Below, one piece after another: positions 44,723 to 55,592 of a stretch of 64,000 nucleotides of DNA (positions are counted from its first letter, which is position 1; every line of letters begins with the position of its first letter). The position numbers and the translations under genes are program-made. The stretch comes from Crotophaga sulcirostris (lineage: Eukaryota; Chordata; Aves; Cuculiformes; Crotophagidae): NCBI GenBank assembly GCA_013397455.1, contig VYZB01000219.1:1051403-1115402 (forward strand), in the 5' to 3' direction. The notes beneath the pieces are model-generated. The model was given only the letters and a program-made list of their open reading frames with translations. It had not been told where the DNA came from and did no database searches.

Positions 44723-47580
44723 GTTACACTTGGGTTTGGTCATACTTGCATCTCCAAACACAGTAGAGGGAGGGTGGATTGTGCTGCATCTCCATAGGGC
44801 ATTACTAGAGCAGGTATCAGGAAGAGGAGGAGGACTAGCAGCCCTTCTGTCCAGAGTGGGCTGTGGGTCCCCATCTGAGCCCCATGCCCAGAGGCAGTGC
44901 AGAAGCCTGGAGCCCTCTGCCTGCTGCTCCAGCAGGAGTGGAGGGCTGTGTGCCTGTGGCTATGACCAGTGCATTCAGACAGACAGGACAATGGCATGGA
45001 CACATGCCTTCAGTGGTTAATAAAAGAGCATTTGCTCCACTGAAAGTGAGCATTGTCTCTCTCCTTGGGGGAATTTTCTTTCCCTCTACTACAGGGCAGA
45101 TGTTTGCCCTGGTGATATTCCCCTGTGGACGGATGGCACGGCAGGGACAGCACTGGAGCTTGCACACAGTCCGACCAGCAGAAGGGAACAAGGAATTGCA
45201 ACTTTCACACCAAGGAAAGTTTTCTGGGAACATTCACAATGGCTGCTGTTGTGTTGCCTGGTCCATGGAATTGTGCACAACATCCTCATGGGCATCAGAA
45301 GGGACAGCAGGACTGGAGGGGATGCTGATGGGAAGGTGATGTTGGAGGGGGGAGGGGAAGAGGCATTTGTGAAGGAGAGAGGTGTTCCTTCAATGCAGAT
45401 ATCTGTGTGGGTGTGAGGGGATGTGCGCCTGTTGCTCCTGTGGGAGGAGGAATGGCTCATGTCCCCTGTTTGTGTGCAGGAGAGGCTTTACCAGGCCAGG
45501 GCAGAGGAGTGTTTGGGGAACTGATGAGGACTCAATGGGTTGGAGGCACAGGGGCACCAGTGGTGGGGCAGGAGGGGCTGCCAGTGCTCTGGGGAGAAGA
45601 CATCTTTGGGGTGAAGGGATGTGTGAGTGGGTATGTGGGAAGGGTGAGGGTGATGCCCAGGACATGAGCTGGTTGTGGTCAAGGAACATAGAAGACCAAT
45701 GCAAGCGCACAGGCACTTGTGCAAGAGGGAGGGGGCAGCAAGCAGCTGCCCTCAGGGTTTGGCCAAAAAGGGGCACTTCATTGTTAAGGTTTGGGGATGC
45801 ACAGTATTAAGGTCTGGTTTTAAAAGGGACGTCAGGTCTGGGATGAAGGGGGACTTGCAGGACAACCGAGGGGTGTTTGGAGAGCCCCCAGTACAACCAC
45901 ACACTCATAGCCACAGGACCACGCTAGCAGAAGGGCTCAGTGCTGCTGACAGGGATTTTAGGCAATGGTCAGGGTCCCCAGGCTGCAGTTTTGAGGAGCC
46001 TGAGATATCCAGAACAATGGGCTGAGCTGGGATTATTTATCTGCCTGCCCTTCGCAGCAGTGGCTGGAGGCTATCGATGCAGAATCAATAGCGCGCTGCA
46101 AAGCCCTGAGCTGACTGAGGGGAATTTCTGGTACTTCTCCTCACACAGGATAACAACTGTGTCGGGGACTGGGGTTTGACTTGGATTCGTTGCTATTTTT
46201 TTTTCAAATTTCATTGATTTCCTTTGTTAGCTTGGTTGGTAACTGTTGATGGGATGATCACTGTCGGGCTCAGTTGGGTAAGGGAAGGAAAACGATAGGA
46301 CCTGTTCAAGCGACGTGTCCTCAGCTTGCTCTCGTGGTGGAAAGGCAAAATATAAAGGTCAGACAGCCTCTGGCTCCATCTGCCTTGTGTGGAGCCTCTT
46401 CCTGCTGCCAGGCAGGCTCCTGCACTCCTGGGGTCTGTCAACTCAATGTCCCAAGCGTGCCACTCTCCCCACAATGGGCTGAGATGTTGTCTTAAGCGGA
46501 GCTGGGAACGGTCCCTTCACTTCACCGAGCATTAAATCAGAGTAAGGGATGGAGCCAGCACAGGGATTTGAAGCCAGGACTGATGTATGTGTGGCAGCTG
46601 TAGTTAGTACCAGAGGGGACTGGATGCCACCCCACCAGCCGTGTCCTGCGAACAGAGACATCCTGCAGCAATAGGTAGCAGGAATTTGGGGTGCTCTTAT
46701 CTCTGAACCCTTTCCCAGGCAGACAGACTGTTCCTCAAAATGATAATAGGTTGAGTAATAGGTGTTTTCCTTGCCTCCCGGCCCAGGACAGTATTCTAAC
46801 CCACCCTCTCCCCGGTTGTGCAGGACCAATGCAAACCTCTAATCAAATATTCTCCCCCTGTGAACATCTAAAGTGCACTGTCAGTCAACAGAGGACTGAA
46901 ATCTTGTTTTCATCAACCGACAGCCCAGTGCAGCCGAGAACTCAAACACTAGTCAAAAGCAAACATCAAAGGGCAAAGTCAGAGCTGTATGGATTTGTTT
47001 GCCGAGCCTGGTGACTGAAGCTTCCCCAGGAGATTTTGGCCATGGGGATGCTGCAGGAGGTGAGGTGCTGCCTGACAGGAGGGTCCCGGCGCTATGCAAA
47101 TGCCAGCAGGGGAAGGAAGCATAATACAAAGCCCATAGAAAAGAAGAGATTGCTGGAGAAAAGGGCATAATCTGCCATATTTTGTGAACCTGCAAACAGT
47201 GGGTCTAAGCGCTGCCTCTCAGGTCCCAGGAGGTACTGGGATTCTAGGATGTTACCCCTTTAAAAAGTGGGGAAAGAAGATGCAAATGAGGAGTCAGCCG
47301 AAAAATTAATAGAGCAGAAAACTCCAAATGATGCAGAGCTAATTCCTTAAGTGTCAGACTGGCTGCCAGACCCTCTGCTTTGCAACCACGGGGCCCCACA
47401 GTACCCCTGGACACGTGTGGGGAGCACCCAGAGCTGCTCGCTGTCCCCCAGCACTGGAGCCAACCCCATGGGACCCCAGCTGCCTCTTGGCTTGGACCAT
47501 ACTCCATGCGTGGGCTCCTTTCCCTGGTTTCAGCCCCGCGGCATCGCCCCCACCCAGGCAAAAGGGCAGGGGAAGTTTTT
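44723..47580. other. Single-copy DNA, first part of the longest interval free of young CR1
   Basis: 45,320-45,680 is strongly G/T-rich on the plus strand, with chance frames on both strands (up to 158 codons). 46,540-46,600 has a weak MIR-like word order. 46,825-46,960 is AT-rich with an ATGCAAA-type word. No exon recognised. Confidence 0.4.
46535..46600 (+). repeat. Possible MIR 3' relic
   Basis: 'ggatggagccagcacaggga' then 'tttgaagccaggactgatg' resembles the AGAGCCGGGATTTGAACCCAGG segment of MIR. Only ~60 bases match, so this is weak. Confidence 0.28.
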
Positions 47581-47740
47581 TAATATACTTTTATTGGTCT
47601 GTAAATTTCTTTTCTTTCCCCACCGGCTCGGATCGATGTTTGCAGTTTACTGAAGTCCCTGGCACACAGATTAAATCCTCTCCTTCTATTACATGAGATG
47701 GGCTTTTATTCTCCCTCTGATCACTCGGAAATAAACACAG

Positions 47741-47781
47741 AGTGGAAGAGGGAGGGAGGTAGGAGGAGGAGGGAGGGGGGG
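47741..47781 (+). repeat. Polypurine tract
   Basis: About 40 bases almost entirely A/G with G runs up to seven. It is a possible quadruplex or triplex former. Confidence 0.7.
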
Positions 47782-47866
47782 TAACCAATTTCAGACCTGT
47801 TTATTCCCTACCAGCCTCGGAGCTCGCAGTCATTAAACAAGTCACTTAGTCTGCAAGCTGCTGTAT

Positions 47867-47954
47867 CCTCTTTCCTCCACTTCTTCTCCCTTCCCTTTTC
47901 CCCTGCTTCCTCTTCCCTTCACCTCTTCTCTTTCCCCTTTCTCTCCCTCCCCCA
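47867..47954 (+). repeat. Polypyrimidine tract
   Basis: About 88 bases that are over 90% C/T, containing repeated CCCTTCCCTTTTCCCC-type words. It lies 85 bases from the polypurine tract of opposite bias. Confidence 0.75.
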
Positions 47955-48074
47955 TTATTTTTAGAAGAACAATAATAATTAGGCAGAGCAGCCTCTAACA
48001 CAATTGTTTCAGCCTGAACAGGCAATTAGGACAGGCAGAGTGAGGCTAATGAACGGTGCATTGGTTCCCCCCAG

Positions 48075-48360
48075 TCCTGCTGCCTGGCCCCCTCCGTCCG
48101 CTCCCCTCGTCCCCGCAGACGTGTGGATCTGCTCCCGAGCTGCCTCTTCCAACGCGGGCAGGAGCTGGCAGCCAGTGCGGTCCCCCCAAGGCCACGGGCA
48201 GCCCAGCCGTGATGAAGGCGGGGGCACGGGAGCCGAAGCGAAGCGCATGAAGCGAAGGGTGATGAATGGGAGCTGGGAGCTGCGGGCAGGGGGATGGGGA
48301 TGGAGATGGGTTGCAGCCGAGCTGCCAAGCTGCGACTTTGGCAAGGGGACTCGTCTGTAG
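48075..48360. promoter_or_regulatory. CpG-island-like patch
   Basis: In 48,061-48,360 I count 21 CpGs, 92 C and 112 G, giving 68% GC and an observed/expected CpG ratio near 0.61. That is just above the usual island thresholds, in a window where CpG is otherwise scarce. Frames are open in several registers on both strands, as expected for GC-rich DNA, and none is recognisable. It could mark an unannotated promoter or only a GC-rich patch. Confidence 0.4.
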
Positions 48361-49557
48361 AATAAGAGTGACAGCCCGTGCATGGCCCAGGGCCCTCTCA
48401 TGTGCAGGGGAGCGAAGGCAAAAACTGGGCATCTCCCTGTGGTTTGGTGCAGGGTGGAAGCAGGAACTCCTGGGACCTACTGTGTGGAGGGGTTGGTAGG
48501 AGCAAAGACCGTGGTGTCACCCCATCATGGACAAGGATGCAGTATGGGGATGGGGAAGGGAAAGTATGGGTTGCATATGGCATGTGGCACAGCATATGGT
48601 TCCCCCCAGTGCTGGCATTGGGACCCTGCACATAGATGTCCCATAATGACTCTTCCCGGAGACGCGGTGTGGTATTCAGGGCCAAGCAACTGCACTGAAA
48701 TATTCATGCAAACCTCACTTTGAAGACAGCATGATTTCTTGGAAACTTGCTGCGTGTCTTAAATGGAGCTGTCTGCTCTGCACGGCTGCCTGGGCATGAT
48801 GGGAGCATGCAGGGTCCTGCAGGGATGAGGAGGTACCGAGAAGCAGGAGGAGTGTCGGCTTTCAGTGCGTGATGTTCACAGACCTGAGAAGGATGTGGAG
48901 CATGGCCCATGCAGCGGACCAGCCCCCAGGGTGGTCATGCTGCCATGGGGACAGTGCAGTGCCATAACCCCATTGCTGATGATGTCCCAGGAGCAGCTGG
49001 AGTACTCAGAGCTGATGACATGATGATGCTTGGTGTTGGTGTTGTGATGATGGGGCAGGCAGTGTCAGGGACATAGGTGACATTGTGACAGGGTAGGAGG
49101 TGATAGAGATGGAGGTGGCAAGTAACGTGGAGGTGTTTGTGGCAGACTTCCCTGGGAAGTGATGCTGGAGGTGTTGATGCTCTGGCTTCAGGGTGAGAGA
49201 TGGTGGTGATATGGGCTTCCAGGGCACTGTTACATGGCTGGGGAGCTGCCTTCTGTGCCATGCTCAGGAGGTTTGGGTATCAGCCCAGTGCTGAGCCCAT
49301 CAAGTTGCACTGGGTTTCAAGAGATGTCCCCAGCCCAGAGCTCATGCATTTGGCCCTAGTGTTCCCCCAGCTCCATAACCTAATCCAAGTGTGGAACTGC
49401 AGATGTGGATGTGCACTGAGGAAGAGGACATCAGGGACTGTGGGTTCTCTCCAGGATTCACCACTGTGGCCCCAAACTAACCCTGGGCTCCCTCGAACTT
49501 GAACATCCCTGTTTCTACTGAAGCAACAGGACCTTTTGGCCCCTGTAGCAACTCAGC
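48361..49557. other. Single-copy DNA with a GATG/GGTG-rich tract
   Basis: 48,974-49,210 is a degenerate GATG/GTGAT/GGAGGTG-rich tract with strong strand asymmetry (G and T over C). No gene recognised. Confidence 0.45.
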
Positions 49558-50010
49558 CTACAAAGGTATTGTAACTCCAAGCAGGAAAACAGAAAACCTA
49601 CCTTTCCACCTTGTCAGAAAAGCCTGAAAGCTGCCCCTGTGCAGCCTCCTGTTTGTTCTTGGCTGGCCATAATGTATCGCAAATCCCAATGTAATTTGCT
49701 GTCCCTCAGGCCGCTCGGTATTACTGCTTTCCAAATGTCTTTCTCCCAGTCTCCATGGTGTTAAATTATATTTCCCCAGCTGGATTACTTTGCATTTGTT
49801 CAGAATGAAATTCATTTGGCTATTTCCTTCCTATGCCTGACCCTTCTTTCCCAGTGCATTATCTTTTAGCTCTTTGTCCTCACCAGGATTTGCAGCACCT
49901 TCCCATTTCATATCCTCTGCAAATTTAATTAACATGCTCTTTACCCTCCCTCTTTCAGATCAAATGAAGATGTTAAAGGAGAGCAGACCTGGCACAGATC
50001 TAACCACTAA
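49558..50010 (-). mobile_element. Ancient CR1/L3-type ORF2 relic (reverse-transcriptase C-terminal half)
   Basis: Read on the minus strand with frameshifts it gives, in order: PGLLSFNIFI (compare family 'GPVLFNIFIND'), IKFAEDMK (degenerate catalytic FADDTK, at 49,906-49,929), then MNFILNKCKVIQLGK and WRLGERHLESS (family 'MKFNKxKCKVLHLG' and 'YRLGxxxLESS'). The order and spacing fit the reverse-transcriptase palm and following segment of CR1/L3 LINEs. The second catalytic-motif aspartate position is changed, and stops interrupt the frames, so it is dead. Confidence 0.65.
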
Positions 50011-50029
50011 CCACTAACAACAATACAAG

Positions 50030-50119
50030 TACCTTGCACTTAAATTATGCACTCTCCATCAGAAGATTTCAAGGGCCTTTGCTGAACTGGATAAGTATAA
50101 TATAATTATTAGTGCTGGG
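50030..50119 (+). repeat. MIR1-like SINE relic
   Basis: 'ccatcagaagatttcaaggg', 'cctttgctgaactggataag' and 'tataatataattatt' follow the amniote MIR1 order (CATCxGTAGATCTCAAAGCGC, TTTACAAAGGxxxTAAGTATxATTAT). It is well diverged and lies just beyond the L3 relic. Identification is from memory of the family. Confidence 0.5.
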
Positions 50120-50526
50120 AACTCCGCTACGCTGGGGAATTTAATATTTGAGGTCTGCCTGAGGGCATGTCTTGTTGACTGTTGTGTTGCCATAGACCTT
50201 GACAGTCAAGGGATAGACGTCCCTGCAGTGCTGTGCCTGTCACTCTGGTCTGGCCTCATGGACACAGAGGTCCCTGGCCAGGGGACTCCCCAGCTGGAAA
50301 CCCTGGGTTCAGAAGAAACAAAACTGGCTCCAAAGTGTTTTCTGGTTTGATTCCAGCAAATGAATCAGGGCCACACTGCAATTCTGTTAACTTTCAGAAA
50401 TACTCACGAGATGCTTCAGTCTTTGTCTGTGGTCACATGCAATGGCTGTGAGAGACACAGAGGTAATGGTCAGCGTGGGAGGCACATGGGCTGTGATTCA
50501 TTGACCTTTAGGTGATTAAGAGGGGG
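50120..50526. other. Single-copy spacer
   Basis: No gene, RNA or repeat recognised. Confidence 0.5.
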
Positions 50527-51165
50527 AATCACAGACTCATGGAATGGTTTGGGTTGGAAAGGACCTCAAAGCCCATCCAGTTCCAACGTCCTGCCATGGA
50601 CAGGGACACCTCCCACTGGATCAGGGGGATCAAAGCCCCATCCAACCTGGCCTTCAACACCTCCAGGGATTGGGCAGCCACAGCTTCTCTGGGAAACCTG
50701 GGAGAGGGCCTCCCCACCCTCACAGGAAAACATTTCTTCCCAAGATCTTCTCAATCTCCCCTCTTACAGCTGAAAACCCTTCCCCCTCATCCTATCCCTG
50801 CACTCCCTGATCAAGAGCCCCTCCCCAGCTTTCCTGGAGCCCCTTTCAGTACTGGAGGCTGCTCTGAGGCCTCCCAACAGCCTTCTCTTCTCCAGGCTGA
50901 ACAACCCCAACTCTCTCAGCCTGTCCTCATACAGGAGGTGCTCCAGCCCTGGGATCATCCCTGTGGCCTCCTCTGGGCTCACTCCAACAGCTCCATGTCC
51001 CTCCTGTGCTGAGGACTCCAGAACTGGACACAGGGCTCCAGGTGAGGTCTCACCAGTGGGGAGCAGAGCGGCAGAATCCTCTCCCTTTCCCTGCTGGTCC
51101 CACTTCTTTGGATGCAGACCAGGACATTGTTTGGTTTCTGGGTTGTGAGCAGGTTTCCCACTTCT
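50527..51165 (-). mobile_element. CR1 LINE fragment, dominant subfamily, longest copy (copy 22)
   Basis: About 640 bp, from tail 'aatcacagactcatggaatgg' to 'tttctgggttgtgagcagg'. The complement covers [57 protein letters not shown] and [20 protein letters not shown]. The one-base deletion is present ('gtggcctcctctgg'). Two bases are missing at the TGA site (gatcttctcaatctcc). The LERVQ arginine has decayed to TGA. Confidence 0.95.
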
Positions 51166-51737
51166 TCCTGCCCCCTGCAAGGGGACCATGAGCTGGTTCT
51201 TCCTGTGGTGTTAGCAAGGGGGGGCACCCCCACCAAGGAGCCTCTCTAAAATCCTACTTTTCCTTCAGCTTAATAGCATCATCGCAACTGTATGGCAACT
51301 AGAGCCAAGTGTAAAAGGGGTTTGTAGGACACGGTTGCCAAGTTCTGTATAAGGGAATGGCCTTTTTTTTTTTCCTTTTTCCTAACATTTAACAACTAAA
51401 TGTTCTCATCTTGTTAGTGCTACCTTGATGATGAATAATGTATACTGCTCCTGCTCTGTGTGATGCTGTATTCCTTAATCTCTGTTGCATTCTCTGCCTG
51501 CAAGTACAAGCACACAAACCCACTATAAAATCTTCTGCTGCGACCTCCTCCAGCTAAAACAAGCACAAGAGTTTCCATGATGATGAACAAAGCATCAAGA
51601 GCACCTTTACTGGTATAGGCCCTGAAAAGTGGTTTCACTGCACTCACTGCTCAAAGTTTCTCACCTTGGTATTGCAGCAGGTAATATAAATTGTCCTCAA
51701 AAAAAAGGAACTGAGTGTGCATGTTGCCACTGTGTCT
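51166..51737. other. Single-copy spacer with a T-rich run
   Basis: T-rich at 51,363-51,380. No gene recognised. Confidence 0.5.
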
Positions 51738-51830
51738 AGTTGAAGGTTTCCCTGCCCATGGCAGGGGGGCTGAAACTGGATGACCTTTAAGGTCCCTTCC
51801 AACCCAAACCATTCTATGATTCTATGATAC
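51738..51830 (+). mobile_element. CR1 LINE 3' tip (copy 23)
   Basis: The terminal ~90 bp only: 'ttccctgcccatggcagggg', 'aaggtcccttccaaccc', two perfect tail octamers. It starts abruptly after 'gtgtctagttgaagg'. The 'ctagttgaagg' is closer to the older family form than to the dominant 'ccagtgggagg'. Confidence 0.92.
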
Positions 51831-52639
51831 AGCTTGGAGAACACAGCAGCATGGAGGACCCAGCATCTCTGCAGAGCCTCTTCCTAAAACTGGACAGCTT
51901 GCCTGGGGCTGAAAGGACCTGCAGATTGCTCTTGGAAGAAGCTTGCACAATCTTTTCTTTCCTTGGCTGGAAGTTGTGCTTTCCTGGTAATGCCCACTGT
52001 CTCCCAGTGTCCATCACTGCCCCAGGCTCCTGCCTTGCAGGAGAAATTCTGTTATTCAGGGGCTGTGCAGCGCCTGAGCCAGGCATTAGTCTTTCTGGTA
52101 TTTTTCTCTCCTGATAAGTCAGCTCATATCCTTGATTTTCACAGCAATATTTCAGAGCGGCCAAGCAGGAATTCAACCGCTGTTTATAACATAAGGAAAA
52201 TAAACCGCACTGCCATTTAAGGAGAATATTGATATGGCACCGAATGGGGGTGAAGGGACCGTGAAATCCCAGCTGGAAATTGGTAGCATCTTTCTAGCAC
52301 TGGAGCAGTCAGCTCCCAAACTGCCTCGTCTTAAGAAGACTGGGATTAAGAAGCCAAATTTCTCTTACAATACACCGTCATTCATCCAGGAAAGACGTGA
52401 GCTGACACTTTCTGCTGAATTTTGCAGCTTTGGAAGCCCTCTGACCTGGCTTTCAGAGTCATATCTGCCTCAGGTTTTTCCTGTGGCGGTGGGTCCATGC
52501 CCTGACACTGCTAACTAGCGAGTTAACCATTAACTAGCAACCAGTATTCCTATTTCTTATTCCCAAATGAGTTTCCTTGTTCTACCATAATAAGTTGGGA
52601 CGCTTCACTATTTTTTCTGCCTCTCTTTAGGCCAAGCCT
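51831..52639. other. Single-copy DNA with a possible conserved block
   Basis: 52,140-52,240 is AT-rich and holds two AACCGC (RUNX-type) words beside TGTTTAT/ATAAAC (forkhead-type) words. No exon recognised. Confidence 0.45.
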
Positions 52640-53315
52640 CTCCTTTTCCTGGTGGAAAACATCCTGGGGGTGCTGGTTGACAGTGGCTGAGCGTAAGCAA
52701 GCAGTGGCCCAGGTGACCAAGAAGGCCACCAGCATCCTGGCTTGGATCAGCCATGGGGTGACCGGCAGTGGCAGGGAAGGGATTGTCCCCCTGGACTCAT
52801 CACTGGTGAAGCCGCACCTCAAATCCTGGGTTCAGTTTTGGGCCCCTCACCCCAAGAGGACATTGAGGGGCTGGAGTGCATCCAGAGAAGGGAACGGAGG
52901 TGGGGAAGGGACTGGAGAACAGGGGTTGTGGGAGTGGCTGAGGGACCCAGGGCTGTTTAGCCTGGAGAAGAGGAGGCTGAGGGGAGACCTCATTGCTCTC
53001 TGCAGCTTCTGGATAGGAGGTTGTGGTGAGGTGGGTGCTGTGCTCTGCTCCCAAGTGACAGGTGATGGGATGAGAGGAAATGGCTTCAAGCTGTGCCAGG
53101 GGAGGTTTAGATTGGGTATTACTGAAAATTTCTTCTCTGAAATAGTGGTGAAGCATTGGCAGCGGCTGCCCAGGGCAGTGGTGGAGGCTCCACCCCTGGA
53201 GGTGTTTAAATGACAGACAGATGAGGTGCTTAGGGATCTTGTTTAGTAGTGGACAGGTACGGTTTGGCTTGATCATCTCAAACACCTTTTCCAATCAAAC
53301 AATTCTGTGATTCAA
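52640..53315 (+). mobile_element. CR1 LINE fragment, second subfamily, with long open ORF2 remnant (copy 24)
   Basis: This copy reaches among the most 5' ORF2 positions in the window. It carries an open frame at 52,677-53,213 (178 codons) through the ORF2 C-terminal domain: [80 protein letters not shown]. Within it, 'PKRTLRGWSASREGNGGGEG' is out of the original register, so two compensating indels probably flank it. It ends 'caattctgtgattc'. It is a pseudogene fragment, not host coding. Confidence 0.93.
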
Positions 53316-55199
53316 ATTTTCAGCCTGTGTTGGCAGTGGTGCCGGACGTTTCACTCAGAAGTCCTGGCAATGAATCAAGGAGACTAAGTCCCCCCAATTT
53401 TCCACCCAATATGCACCTTGCACACATTTCCAGTGCAATCAATTTTCTCTGCATTTGCAATACCCATCCCCATCTCTGTGAAGCACAGAGCAGGCTGGCG
53501 AGGGCCGCTCAGGGATGCGTGCTGCGCTGGAGATGGAAGATAGTGTGTACGCCTGCACATCAAAGTCAGGATTTTTTTCCCCTTTCTTGCTGTTCTCTGC
53601 ACAATTTATTATCAGAGATTTGTGCCAATCTCCTGTGTGTGGCCCGTGTTCGTATAGTGGTGTTCATCCCCAGCTGTGCGCAGCCCTACACGCATGCGCT
53701 GTCAGCGTGCTGAGAAAGTTACTGCTGCTGGATTTCATTAATTCAAGCCAGGTAAGTCATCTTGGCTGTGAATTGTCCCTTTCTCAGTGTCAGATCTTCT
53801 TGGCCAAGATATCACACTGAGGAGCAACAGCATCCAGCTCCTCCCAAGGCTAGAGGCTGGGAAGTGCATGTGGGAAATGCCCACAATGAGGTGGAGGAGC
53901 TGGCTTTGAGAGAAGGGGGGCAAACTGGAATTGAAGGCGCTTGAAGGAATGAGGTGGGGAGCATAGAAAGCTCTGGCAGCTGTGTGATGGGAGAAACCAC
54001 TTGCTGGGCAAGAAGTGGGCAACCTCAGCTGTGTACGGGTCTCTCAAATTCTCAGTGTCGTGAATTTCATTTTGTCCTGTTAAATTATTAATATAGCAAT
54101 AAAACCAGCCCCCTCTTTGCCATGCCTCAAAGCCCCAGTCAGAGTCTCACGTGGCTTTTATCTCCCACTACATAACAAAGGAGTCCGAGCACAGAGAATA
54201 GAGGTAATGGGATGATGCCAGGGGAGAGAAAGGGAAGCTGGATGCACTCGTGCCCCTGAATTGGTGGCATCTGATGTCCTGCAGCCCAGGAAGACACAAA
54301 GAGGCTCAGGGACACCTCGGTCCTGGGATGTCCCAGCAGTTAGGACACAGCTGTGCCTTGGCACTGGAGGTTCCTGCATGCTGTGGCTCAGCAGTCATCA
54401 CCAGCTGAGCTTCAGGTGCAGCTGAGGCACAGAAGGTATTGGAGGATGGGGAGATTGTGCTACAAAGTGCCAGCCTAGGGTATCTGGGGCTCACTCCTGT
54501 ACCTCAGAATGGGGTCAAGGAACTTCAGTGGCTCTAAGAAAACAATGTGGTTTTGGCAATGTGCATTTTAAGCCAGCTCAGATCCTTTGCCTGGCCCTCA
54601 ACGTGTCCCTTGGAGCAGCTCTCCTGGGAATGGTGAGGGACCCATACATTGTAGCTTGAGTGAGAATGAACTGAAACAGCAGGAGAGAGTGGGGAGGCAC
54701 CTGTAGCCAGCAGGAGCATGAAATGACAGAGCAAACCAACGGGACAGCCCACAGGGATGGCTGGGAACCTCTGCTCCATTGAGGTTCTGGGACTCATGGG
54801 TGCCTCCACGCAGCCTGGGACTTTCCTCCGATATCCCAGGATGAAATGGAGCAGCTCTCCCTGGGTAATGCAGGGGCAGTGTTTGCAGCTTCCTGAATGC
54901 CCTGGGAATAATAACCCCTTCTTGTCAGCAGCTGCAGAGCCCTATGGTGCCAAGTGCTTCATCCCTGCTAGCAAGCCTGCGCACGGCAGGGCTCTCTGCC
55001 ATCCCCACACAGCTCCTGTGCTGGTGACCTGCTGCTGGACTTTGTGAGAAACTCTCTGTCCTGAGGTTCTGGTTTCTGGCAGGAGTAAGATCTCATTTTA
55101 TGGGTTATATGGGAAAAAGCTCTGAAAGCCTAGACAGACACCTGAAAGCATCTGGGTCACCCAAGCTGTTCCCAAATCCTCCTTCTTGCATCTTTTCAT
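53316..55199. other. Single-copy DNA, no gene recognised
   Basis: Frames of up to 128 codons, none recognisable. No RNA gene or repeat identified. Confidence 0.45.
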
Positions 55200-55592
55200 C
55201 CTACTTATGAGAAGCAGCTGAGGGAACTGGGGTTGTTTAGTCTAGAGAAAAGGAGGCTGAGGGGAGACCTCATCACTCTCTACAACTGCCTGAAAGGAGG
55301 TTGTACTGAGGTGGGTGCTGGTCTCTTCTCCCAAGTGACAGGTCATAGGATGAGAGGAAATGGCCTCAAGTTTTGCCAGGCAAGGTGCAGATTAGACATC
55401 AGGAAAAATTTCTTCACCAAAAGGGTTGTCAGGCACTGGCAGAGGCTGTCCAGGGAAGTGGTGCAGTCACCAACCCTGGAGATGTTTAAAAAACAGGTAG
55501 GTGAGGTGCTCAGGATCTGGTTTAGTAGTGGACAGATACAGTTGGACTTCATGATCTCAAAGGTCTTTTCCAACCAAGCGATTCTATGATTC
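55200..55592 (+). mobile_element. CR1 LINE fragment, second subfamily (copy 25)
   Basis: Begins at 'acttatgagaagcagctg' (SYEEQL equivalent) and is open from 55,233 to 55,589 through [40 protein letters not shown] and [20 protein letters not shown]. It ends 'gcgattctatgattcag'. The intact GRxRLDIRK codons contrast with the dominant subfamily. Confidence 0.94.

Larger units (their letters stand above)
47581..48060. promoter_or_regulatory. Candidate regulatory block (unverified)
   Basis: The AT-rich 47,581-47,740 is followed by a polypurine tract, a spacer, a polypyrimidine tract, then 47,955-48,060 with AACAATAATAATTAGG, ACAATTGTTT, CAATTAGG and GCTAATGA. These are SOX- and homeodomain-like words. 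It adjoins a CpG-rich patch. Regulatory function is inferred from composition only. Confidence 0.3.

Noticed and set aside
45382..45810. 142-codon plus-strand frame rich in Gly, Trp and Cys
   Set aside because: Lies in a G/T-rich low-complexity tract; the composition explains the residues.
48004..48432. Overlapping frames of 118-130 codons on both strands
   Set aside because: They coincide with the CpG-rich patch, where stop codons are rare. No domain or consistent splice sites.
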